A stretch of DNA of 64,000 bases from the NCBI GenBank assembly GCA_900095095.1, contig FMBT01000085.1:1-64000 (forward strand). Direction: 5' to 3'. The DNA is from Fragilariopsis cylindrus CCMP1102. Its lineage: Eukaryota > Bacillariophyta > Bacillariophyceae > Bacillariales > Bacillariaceae. Under the pieces are notes generated by a model. The model was given only the letters and a program-made list of their open reading frames with translations, searched no databases and was not told where the DNA came from. Position 1 is the first letter of the stretch; each line of letters begins with the position of its first letter. Position numbers and translations under genes: made by a program. Shown here one piece after another: positions 1 to 8,925 of the stretch.

Positions 1-324
1 GTCATCGTCACTACTATCTTCTGTGTCGTCTCCACCACCACCACCACCTTGTTGAAGTTGATTCAAAATATGTGGTGGTAAAACTGATGATAATTTCAAT
101 AGTTTTTTACCTATCACTCGTTTCTTTTTATCTGCTTTGTTGATCTTGTTGTTGTTGTTGTTTTTCGCAGATGTAGTAGTAGTAGTAGTAGTTGCATTTT
201 TTTTAATTGCGTTATTAGTGATGGCGGCAGCTGCAGCGGATACAGTAGTTTTAACAATAACTTTATCGTTGCTATCTGAATTTGAATCAGAAGAATCTGA
301 ATTATAGCCCCCTAATAGATCCAT
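1..324 (-). CDS. Ser/Asp-rich hypothetical protein, C-terminus cut by window edge
   Basis: An open frame runs from an ATG at 324 to the window edge, giving 108 codons without a stop. The protein starts MDLLGGYNSDSSDSNSD, then has a Ser/Asp acidic stretch, an Ala/Asn/Thr low-complexity run, a basic patch (KADKKKRVIGKK) and the compact segment LLKLSSVLPPHILNQL, followed by a Gly run and an acidic tail. This look (short acidic-serine start, then a conserved LPPHI-type segment) is common in nuclear RNA-processing proteins, but I do not recognise the family. It is divergent from the gene beginning at 965. The 3' part lies outside the window. Confidence 0.55.
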   Translation of the reverse strand, partial: MDLLGGYNSDSSDSNSDSNDKVIVKTTVSAAAAAITNNAIKKNATTTTTTTSAKNNNNNKINKADKKKRVIGKKLLKLSSVLPPHILNQLQQGGGGGGDDTEDSSDDD

Positions 325-643
325 AGTTTTTTTTTGTTTTCTTTTCTTTTTTCGTTGATTGTGCTAATACGCCTTTCTTTTCTAAATTTTGAGATCGAAT
401 AGTTTGCTTTGCTTGTATAGAATTTGAGAATACCGTACTTCAAGTACTATATTCGAATATATGCTATGAATCGATCTCGTCTCTTCTCTTCTCTTTCCTG
501 TGTCTATAAATCGTCTCGGTGTGCTAAATTTCCTAACAAAAATCTCTTTATGATATTCAATATGCGATGCCTACTACAAAATGTTCTACTGTATGTAACT
601 GCTGGTAGCTGTTCAAGTCTAAGTTGAAATGATTATCAGAAAG

Positions 644-679
<36 letters not shown>

Positions 680-964
680 TGGGTTGAAATTAAAAATTGT
701 CGATTTTGATTTGAACTTCTTTTCCCGTCGTTTCGTCGTACGTCAACGCGCAGTTTTACCGTCGATGATGCTTTCAATCTCAGCAATTGAATGAAGTTCG
801 AAGGGTAAAACTTTGTGATGACATTATTGAACATGTCATTAATTTGAACATTAACAACATTATATCGTCAGACGGCACAGTACAAAGTACAACGATTAAA
901 ATTGATAATTAGACCAACAATAATAGAATTGATAATCGACATACAATATACGAAACCATCAATC
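325..964. other. Divergent intergenic spacer with a (GT)n run
   Basis: This spacer separates two divergently transcribed genes, so it probably holds both promoters. It contains a perfect GT dinucleotide run at about 646-678. A 67-codon open frame at 424-627 has no recognisable protein character and I do not call it. No RNA gene was seen. Confidence 0.5.
646..678. repeat. (GT)n microsatellite
   Basis: About 16 perfect GT units in the divergent spacer between the first two genes. Confidence 0.85.
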
Positions 965-2134
965 ATGTTCCGTAAACGAACGAAAAAAGTTGGCGCTAAA
1001 AATAATTTGAGGAGGAAACGAGCAATTAACGAGAATGCTATCGACGGCGGCGATAATAATAATTATAATGAAGAGGAGGATGATGATGATGATGAGCAGA
1101 ATGATAATACACAAATTGGATTGTCTATTCGAAAGACTATGAAAAAACAAAAAATACTGGCATCAATGCCTATGACTACTCCAGGTGGCGTATCATCGTC
1201 GTCATTTCCAAGAAATAATAAAAATAATAATCAAAGCAACAACAATAATAATAAAAATAACGACGACAATAACAGCAACAACAACAAAGATAATGATGGG
1301 AATGATCAATCATTTATGGCGAAAAAACATCAAAATAATATGGAAGATTTTATTGAAAAACAAATCGCTACAAATAATGATACAATTGCAAATGCTAGAC
1401 CTAAAGGAAATGCGGAGGAGGATTTATCCACCAAAGATGAGGATAACAACAATAACAATAACAGTAACAATAGCGAAGAAGGTTTGTATAAACAACTTGC
1501 ACGAGAAGTAACTAATACAGGCGAAACAGGCGGCGGCGGCGGCGGCGGCGATAACAATAATAATAATAGTGACAATATGGTAGATAGTCGAAATGATGCG
1601 GATGAAGATCAAGGAGCATTATTAGTTGGTACTGGTATAGCAGAAGTAATCTTACCAACCACGAGTCATCGTCCGGTAGCAAGTTCCACATCAATGGGTT
1701 ATGTACGAAATACTAATAATTTATTTTTATCCTCTGCAGTACCAGAAGATCAACGTCATAAGCATAAAATGCCGGATACGACACCCAAACCATTTGTGAA
1801 ATTTAGAAAACAATACAATGTTAATAATAATAACAATAATAATAATAATAATCAAGACAATAATAACAGTAATAATCAAACTAACAACAACAGCAACAGC
1901 AACTTTAATAACGAACACCAACAAAAGGATAATGCACATGACAATGTTAATAATACTCGTCAAGGATTTGATGCCTTTCGGGGAAAAGAAACACCATCAT
2001 CGTCATCTGATAAAGGAAATGATCGGGATAATAATAATAATAATAATAGAGGAAAAAGGACAGGAAAAAGTCGTGACGATCAAGCTTATGGTCATTTCAT
2101 GAAGACAGCAATTGCTGGAAGGAAGATGAGATGA
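965..2134 (+). CDS. TLS1/C9orf78 (Hep59) family spliceosome-associated protein
   Basis: The protein has 389 residues from the ATG at 965. An in-frame ATG at 902 would add 21 AT-rich-encoded residues with no family character, whereas MFRKRTKK matches the basic start of the family. Short family blocks occur in the expected order: FRKR start, GLSIRKTMKKQK helix, NNMEDFIEKQI (compare NMxKYVEQEL), EEGLYKQLAREV, TGIAEVILP (family G-I-x-E-V-x-L-P) and a basic C-terminus with HFMKTAIAGRKMR. Long Asn runs separate these blocks, making the protein longer than the human homologue. Family members associate with the spliceosome and affect splice-site choice and heterochromatic transcripts. The assignment rests on these short blocks only. 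The frame is clean and intronless. Confidence 0.7.
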   Translation: MFRKRTKKVGAKNNLRRKRAINENAIDGGDNNNYNEEEDDDDDEQNDNTQIGLSIRKTMKKQKILASMPMTTPGGVSSSSFPRNNKNNNQSNNNNNKNNDDNNSNNNKDNDGNDQSFMAKKHQNNMEDFIEKQIATNNDTIANARPKGNAEEDLSTKDEDNNNNNNSNNSEEGLYKQLAREVTNTGETGGGGGGGDNNNNNSDNMVDSRNDADEDQGALLVGTGIAEVILPTTSHRPVASSTSMGYVRNTNNLFLSSAVPEDQRHKHKMPDTTPKPFVKFRKQYNVNNNNNNNNNNQDNNNSNNQTNNNSNSNFNNEHQQKDNAHDNVNNTRQGFDAFRGKETPSSSSDKGNDRDNNNNNNRGKRTGKSRDDQAYGHFMKTAIAGRKMR

Positions 2135-2522
2135 GATAGTAATAAATAAAAACAATAGTAAATAAATAAATTAAAAGAATTTAAATATTAGCTACTAAAG
2201 TTAGCAAACACGCACGCACACAAACACACACACACACATATATATATATATATGTAAATATATAGTATCTTGATTGAGGTAACTAAGGTCTTCTATATTT
2301 TCATAATATGTTATTTATTGTATCTTGAATTAAATTAAGATAAATTAACTTCGATTACAGTCATTTAAATTGAATATACGGAGTGAAATATATGCGAAGA
2401 ATGATGGATTGAAATTAATTGAATGAATACTGCTGCTGAATCTTCTTGCACATGCATATGTTGTTTATTCTTGAAACGACACTACATTTTATTTATATAT
2501 ATATATACATATGCTAAGGTCT
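2135..2522. other. Convergent 3' spacer with CA/TA microsatellite
   Basis: This short region lies between two convergent stop codons. It holds a compound (CA)n-(TA)n run at about 2215-2255 and several AATAAA-like words, consistent with 3' UTRs. Nothing else was recognised. Confidence 0.5.
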
Positions 2523-5271
2523 TTAATTGTGTTTCACACGAACAGGTTCATCGTCGATCCATTGACCTTCATGTCGAATGTTACCATTTGGATATGTCTC
2601 TGTTCCTTGTCCATGGGCCATTCCATTACGCCATGCTCCACGATAGCGACGACCATCCTCCCATGTACACGTCCCAAATCCATCATATCGTCCATCCTTC
2701 CACGACCCATCGTATTGCCCTCCATCTGCAAATGTGTAATTACCATGACCCTGTCTTTGTCCATTGACAAAGTCACCCTCGTACACTGCACCATCAGGCC
2801 AGGTAAATTTCCCTTTCCCATGACGTTTGTCTTCCGAAAATTGTCCATCGTACACACGTCCATCATTCCATCGATACAGGCCCGTTCCGTGTCGTTGATC
2901 GAATTTGTATTCTCCTTCATAGGAATCACCGTTAGAAAAGGATGCACGTCCATATCCATGCCAACGCCCATGTCGCCATTCACCATCAAATACTCGTAGG
3001 TCTTCTTCGTAAACCATTTTCCCCTGCCCATGTGGCATGCCTGTATTTCTCAAAACAACACCGGTAAATGTTCCCTTGTCACCATACGGATCAAGTAGTG
3101 TTTTACCCATAACCTTCATACGATCATCTCCGTAGGTTGAGCTAGCGACGGTCTGTCCTAAGGACCTATCATCGTCGGTAGGAGGGTCAAAATCGGAAGT
3201 GTTGGCGAGTACTTCTTCTTCTTCTTCATCCACTTTTTGTTGAACATATATTGGTTCAAATCGATCTGACGAATCGTTTTCCAATGTTTTCTTCCCAAAA
3301 TTTCTAGCAGCAGTATTATTCATAGTCGGTGTCTCAGCCATATTATTTATAGATGTTTTCTTCCCACTATTTCTACCCGTATTATTCATAGTCGGTGTCT
3401 CAGCCATATTATTTATAGTCTGTGCTGTATTTCTCGATGCTATGCTATCGACAGGGACCTGTTGATGTTGTTGCTGAAGCTGTTCTCGAATGGTCGATTT
3501 AGGTGATGGTGATGATGAGTTTGGCATGGAATCTTTTAACCTACTTAAATCATTGTAGCCGTCTGTAAAAGCTTCTTCTTTGGCCGTAACATCACTTCCC
3601 ATAAACGTTTCGTCAATGGATGGGTATAACTTCTTCTTACTATTGGATTTTGTCGGGATCTTAAACGTGTTGATGCCATTGTTCGTTTCGTTGGTATCAT
3701 CCTTCTCGTTGTCGTCGTCGTCATCATCTGCTACGAACGTTGTAGGTCGTTTTTCTCTACCGGGTGATACTTTTGTGGTTTCCGTCCAGGGATATTTTTT
3801 CTCGCCCTTCTTCTTGTCTCTTGATGTGATATTACTACTATCATTGTTCATGCTGACTACGTTAGATGAAGATACAGCGTCTACCATCGCTTCAGTGTTT
3901 ATAACTTCTCGATCGTTCATATTGCTGTGTACGCTATGTTGTAATTCTTCCTCATCATTACTTATTGACATTTTACCAATAGACACAAGGGTGGAGGAAT
4001 GGGCGGAATGAATGGAATTTTGCTCCGAATGTTGACTTAAACCAGTACCAAAATCATTTTGCTGTTGCTTCTGTAATGACGGCCCGGAGGAATGAATGGA
4101 GCTTTGCCCAAAATGTTGACTGGAACCAATACCAACATCATTTGGTGGTTTTATAGGATTTTGCGCTGCTCTATTATCAGTATTGATATTGGTGGTACTA
4201 TTGTTATTATTGTTCTCCATCCACTGAAGTTGTCTTTGGAAGATTCTTGTTGCTGAGAACTTAGTGATTGTTGAGATTCTTTTTCGATTTGTAATCTAAT
4301 AAGCAATCGCTCTTGTTCGAAGGATGCCTGTACTTGGTCCAGTGTCGTTTGTAACTTCGTCGCCAATAGTGATTGTTCTTGGAATTGCCGCTGTGTTTCT
4401 TGTAGTGTCTTCCGAACTTCTTTAAGTTCATCCTCCTTATCTTGTAATAGCTTCCATAGCAAAGAATCATTATTCTGATCTGATTGTCATGTGGTGCCTG
4501 TTGTAAGTGTTGAGATGGCGTTGGTGGTGCTGGAGAACTATTCGCATGATGATAAGCGTTTGCAGCTGCTGCTGCTGCCAAATATTGAGGACAAATGGAT
4601 TGGAGTGAGGAGAAAATGGCAGAGTACCGGTAGGAGTGCCATTGGCGTAATTGTTTAATGGGCCATTGCCATTGGTGATTACATCCATCATATGCTGCTG
4701 CTGCTGCTGCTGATACTGATTACTCGATGATGCTGCAGATGCTAATGACGAAGTACGAATTGGACCGGGAGGTGCAGGTACTAATTGCGGCCCGGACATC
4801 ATATTATTATACCGGCGGCTGTCGGCGGACGGGGAGAACTTTGCCGCTGTGGGTATGAATAATCAATCGAAGAAGAGGAGGACTGTGGTGGAAGCGGAGG
4901 ACGGTAGGGTTGAGGATGCATCGAATGAGATTCGGATACTCTATCTCGATCGACCGATCCTCTAGAACCATCGACACCACCACCACTACTATTGAATTTT
5001 CGTTACCAAGTGCCTGTAGTCGACGATCCAGTTCGAGCTTACGCTGCCTCTTATCATCCATGGTTGTTTCGTGTTGACGATTGCATTCGGGACAAGATTC
5101 ACGTTGATATACTTGACCCGATGCTAAATCCTTTCCACGCAATTCGACCCATGGATGAGTTGGACACTTGCCATCCGGTGTCATATATGCACGGGTGTCG
5201 TTCGTATTTACAGTTTGGACATCATCGTCAAAGTTATCATGGTCGGTAACCATTCCAAGAGTAGGAGACAT
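2523..5271 (-). CDS. MORN-repeat protein with N-terminal zinc-binding-like domain; frame interrupted
   Basis: The clean C-terminal block (565 codons from an ATG at 4220) carries seven MORN repeats plus a partial one (YEGEYKFDQRHGTG, YDGQFSEDKRHGKG, YEGDFVNGQRQGHG and others), a motif linked to membrane or cytoskeletal docking. Upstream, coherent protein continues in shifting frames to an ATG at 5271. It has a Cys/His unit (CPTHPWVELR, then ESCPECN) like a domain seen in many diatom proteins, a Pro/Ser/Gln/Ala-rich stretch and a charged coiled coil (DELKEVRKTLQETQRQF). Joining them needs one extra base at each of five places, near 4995, 4806, 4590, 4473 and 4231. No GT-AG intron fits these points. 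Two internal near-duplications are visible (AETPTMNNT twice; SSQH/LSQH blocks). Partners are unknown. I infer one gene, but the N-terminal part could be decayed or badly sequenced. Confidence 0.7.
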
Positions 5272-6000
5272 ATTGACTTCGTTTTTTTGTATATTTCTCT
5301 ATCTCTTTTTTTGGAATTCTATTATTATTTGATATATATTTGGTATTGTCGAATGAATCGATGCCGGGATTTTGTGTTTGTGTCTAGACTTGTAAAAGAA
5401 GAAAGCTGTGAGGTATTGTCTCAATTTCTTGGAACAGAAGTGCAAGTACAGCAGTAGATACACTTTTGCTGAGTGTGATGGTTTCAAACTATTTTACTAA
5501 CTTGCTTCAGTATTTATGTTTAAATGTTACGTTGTTGGTTGTCATTTTAATTACATAGTACTTCGATACTGTACATACCGTTATTATTATTCATTATCAG
5601 TTTATCGTACGGGTCGTGGTTTACTTGAAGTGATTCTTAATCGCCAAACAACTTTCTCAATCGATCATGATTTGAAGAAAAAAGAAAAAAAATCGAAAAC
5701 CTATGATCTCCCACAACCTCTGAACGATTTTTATTTAGAGGATTCCCCTTAGTTTTCTATTTTCCCCGAATTCAATCACATCAAGCAACAGTCTGTTTTC
5801 TACCAGCCGGTTCTGTAGGTTTCCATAGAGTGTTGAAGTATCTTCTGCACGTTTTATTACGGTGTAGCACTGCTAAAAGCACATCAAATCAAGTCGAACA
5901 GAACTGACTTCCCGAAAGCCCAACGAACTCCCTTCCATCAATTTTTACTACTACTAATACTAAAAAGTACATACATAATACCATATTACCTTATTGCACA
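5272..6000. other. Divergent spacer upstream of psaI
   Basis: This region sits between the divergent starts of the MORN gene and psaI and presumably carries both promoters. A TACTGTA heptamer lies at 5567-5573. Open frames here (for example 5299-5487 and 5516-5752) lack protein character. No other feature was seen. Confidence 0.45.
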
Positions 6001-6390
6001 ATGAAATTTATCGCCCAATTGTTGATTCTTGTTATAGCCGTTCAGGCTGCCTATGGCTTCGCTCCATCCAGTGGATTTGCTTCGTCAAAAACTCAATTGA
6101 TGGAAAAGAAAACATCCATCGCTGATGAATTTATGGGAAATGCAAACGAGGCTATCACTAATAAAGTACTCACATTTGCTGCCTCAACAACCGGACTTCT
6201 CCTTTCTTTAGGAGTCGATCCTGCATGGGCCGAAAAGGAACTCCCACCTGATACCAGTTATATCGGAAAGGACTTTACCGCCGCATACCTACCTGCCGTT
6301 ATGGTCCCTCTTGTTGGTCTTGTCTTTCCTGCTTTTTCCATGGCTTTATTTTTCCTTTTAACTCAAGTTGAAGATACTGAGTCCGCTTAA
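6001..6390 (+). CDS. psaI: Nuclear-encoded photosystem I reaction centre subunit VIII (PsaI), plastid-targeted
   Basis: This is an intact, intronless 129-residue frame. Residues 97-123 (YLPAVMVPLVGLVFPAFSM, then FLLTQVE) match the one-helix PsaI protein, whose hallmark is LP...VPLVGLVFPA...MA; PsaI stabilises PsaL at the trimer/antenna face of photosystem I. Normal PsaI is about 35-40 residues. Here it is preceded by about 95 residues: a hydrophobic ER signal peptide (residues 1-19), a Phe-Ala-Pro transit junction (AYG-FAP, 19-22), a hydroxylated/basic transit stretch, and a second hydrophobic segment ending in AWA (75-77), which resembles a thylakoid lumen cleavage site. That is the tripartite leader expected if the mature N-terminus is delivered to the lumen side. 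PsaI is normally plastid-encoded in diatoms, so this looks like a plastid-to-nucleus gene transfer. Topology and cleavage are inferred. Confidence 0.85.
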   Translation: MKFIAQLLILVIAVQAAYGFAPSSGFASSKTQLMEKKTSIADEFMGNANEAITNKVLTFAASTTGLLLSLGVDPAWAEKELPPDTSYIGKDFTAAYLPAVMVPLVGLVFPAFSMALFFLLTQVEDTESA

Positions 6391-7826
6391 ATATTAGTAT
6401 GATCATTTACTGATTCTCATAATATAACCAAAGAAAGTAAGATTAATGGCACCAATTAATACTTAAAGCCCAAAACACACAAAAAATAAAAATGTTTATT
6501 GCGTATACTACCGTACGGTTTTTTTTCGGGAGTTACCTTAGAGATGCATTCATACGTATTCGGCGAATTTATTCTTGTTGATTGGTTGACGGGTATTGAT
6601 CAGCGTGCACAAACAAAAAATGATGATGGTTCCAAAATCATAACTTAAATACAAATGGTAAATAACTTATAATAGAGAAACATTTTTTTCCATCTTACAT
6701 TACAACGAGTTTCGTTCAACAATACAGTATGTATTTTTTAGTAGCTAGACTGTAGAGTTTGTACTACTGTATTATCGCAATAGAATAAATGTAAACAAAG
6801 CGGGCGAGCGAACAATGCATACAAGCTACTGTAGTGATTAGTGATTTGTACTAGTATGTCAATATAATATGTCCGTAATAGAAGTTTCAAATATAATCAC
6901 TACAAACTGATGGATTTTCTCCTGTATATGGTTTACTTTTCTATCTTGGTGAACACGTTCATTTCTCTTTGCAACACATATTCAGGTCTATTGGAGGAGT
7001 ACATTGTGTGTATTTCTTATTTATATTTCTTATTATATATTAGTTCATTAAATTCTCCCTTAATAGTCTTTGAGCAAGTGCATGCTACTTCCTTTCAGTT
7101 AATATGTGACATACATTTGATATCCAAGAATGAAAGAAGATATACATGATATGTTTTGCCTGTTTAAAGTGGACCCGGAATCCCCACCTGATCTAACACA
7201 CTTGTTGTGTTTCATCCTAGACAAACTACATCTGTACCAGTCAAAATTTGAGCGAAGAAGTAATCAGAAGAATCGAAGATAGTGTCTACCCCAGTTGACT
7301 ATTCTTGCAGTGTAAAAATCAACAATGGTACTTTTAACTTTCAATCAACACAATGCCCTTCCTCCATCACTATTTCCACTCCAGCTGTGTCTTGATGTTT
7401 GCTAAGAAATGATTAATTAAGTCCTAACTAGCAATTTGTAGTGCTAAATAGCCATTTGTTGAACTTATCATTAGTTTATCACTGAACACTCTTTAGTATA
7501 ATTACACTACAACCTTGGTTCTACAAGACATCACTGGGGTCAGAGGTATTAAGGAGAGAGATAACTACTACATATTATGTACTAACTGCCTACTACAGGC
7601 TGTATCAATAGATAGGAGTCAGCTGCGAGTGCGCAGCCACCGATTACGAAAACATCACCATTCTTCCCACGACTTGGTTTTTTTGTCGAAGAATCGACGA
7701 CGAGCGATACGCGACACAATACCGAAATTGAGCATTACAATCATACATCTTGTAATAACATTGAGTTCATATCCTACTTGCACAAGTATATCACCACCTG
7801 GCTATATAGCTTTAGAACATTAAATA
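6391..7826. other. Long AT-rich spacer
   Basis: About 1.4 kb lies between two genes on the same strand. TACAGTA/TACTGTA heptamers occur at 6723, 6765 and 6827. Short open frames (6910-7149, 7515-7823) show no conserved protein pattern. I see no RNA gene or transposon ends. Confidence 0.45.
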
Positions 7827-8243
7827 ATGGTAGTACTTGAGGCCGCCGCAATTGGAGCTGCGAGTTATGGTCTGTATAAAGGGGGGGACGCAGCAGTCAG
7901 AAAAGGCAAAGAAGCTCACAGAGAACACAAAAGGGAGAGTCAAAGATCATCTCAAAAATCCGAACTGAATCAGAAAACAAAGACACGAAGTGAACGAATG
8001 TCACAATTGGTCAATATGAGCTCGAGACGGAATGGAGGTAATGCAAGTACTCCAAATATTATCACTACCGGCGGCTCGTCGATGAACTCTTCGACATCAT
8101 CACAAGGGCGACGATCCTCAATTGAGACATCCACAGTAGACGATCGTCACAGAAATGTAATGAAAAAGTTGAATTTAGAGCGAGAGGAAGAAAACAAAAA
8201 AGGAAAAAAGAAATTGCGATTTAATCCATTCAAAAAGAAGTGA
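7827..8243 (+). CDS. Small basic hypothetical protein (138 aa)
   Basis: The ATG at 7827 opens an intact frame. The first 20 residues form a small, Ala/Gly-rich, weakly hydrophobic segment (VLEAAAIGAASYGLYKGGDA), followed by a charged Lys/Glu/Arg/His region, a Ser/Thr-rich linker and a strongly basic C-terminus (KKGKKKLRFNPFKKK). Codon use resembles the neighbouring real genes rather than spacer frames. The N-terminus could insert in or lie on a membrane, with a cytosolic basic tail. I recognise no family and assign no function. Confidence 0.55.
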   Translation: MVVLEAAAIGAASYGLYKGGDAAVRKGKEAHREHKRESQRSSQKSELNQKTKTRSERMSQLVNMSSRRNGGNASTPNIITTGGSSMNSSTSSQGRRSSIETSTVDDRHRNVMKKLNLEREEENKKGKKKLRFNPFKKK

Positions 8244-8925
8244 AAATACAGTGTATGAAGCGTGGACGACACAAATAATGTGTGTAGAAGGTTGGACTGT
8301 TTGGTGGGGTATGTTTATTTTAATACCTTCACCCTTTACAAGTTGAAAGTTTCATTGAAAGTGATACGAGAAGGAGCTTTAGAAAGCAACAACAAAAAAC
8401 ACGAGATTATACACCATGGTTCACTTGGCTTCTCTTTCTTGTGATGACCGAGGATGAATACATACCACACTTATCGGTATTCATTATTTATAACAATATA
8501 CTTTTTAGCGGGTAGGATTTCCGGTATTACAGTAGACCAGATTTTAGATAAAAGCGGCACCGACACAGTGCTCAACATCATCTTGTTATGTAGGACATAC
8601 AGAGAATTTAATACCATCAGATACTATTTCTTTGCTCAGTGGTCCATCATCCAAGTACAGCAGTCTATGAAGGACACCCCCGTGGATTCGATATCCAAAG
8701 TAGACTGAATTATCTGGTATAACATCACATTTTCAAGCTGTATTGAATAATCATTAATTGTGAGACCTTAAAAATTGTACAATATTGTTACTTCTGCATT
8801 TATTTCAGCTAAATATTGAAGAAAGGATGCGACTCCCTTCATTATACTATATAATTCAATAGCTAGGACGGATACATCACAAGCAAATTATATGAATATT
8901 TCTTTCATATTTCATCTCGAAGCAA
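8244..8925. other. Convergent spacer, nothing recognised
   Basis: This is an AT-rich region between convergent genes. An 84-codon frame at 8454-8708 has mixed composition and no recognisable motif, and I do not call it. Confidence 0.4.

Noticed and set aside
424-627. 67-residue open frame in the first spacer
   Set aside because: No conserved motif and it lies in a divergent promoter region.
3300-3420. CRISPR-like repeats
   Set aside because: The repeated units are two coding copies of the AETPTMNNT segment, without regular spacers.
8454-8708. 84-residue open frame
   Set aside because: Composition is like the spacers, no motif is present, and there is no sign of conservation that I can judge.
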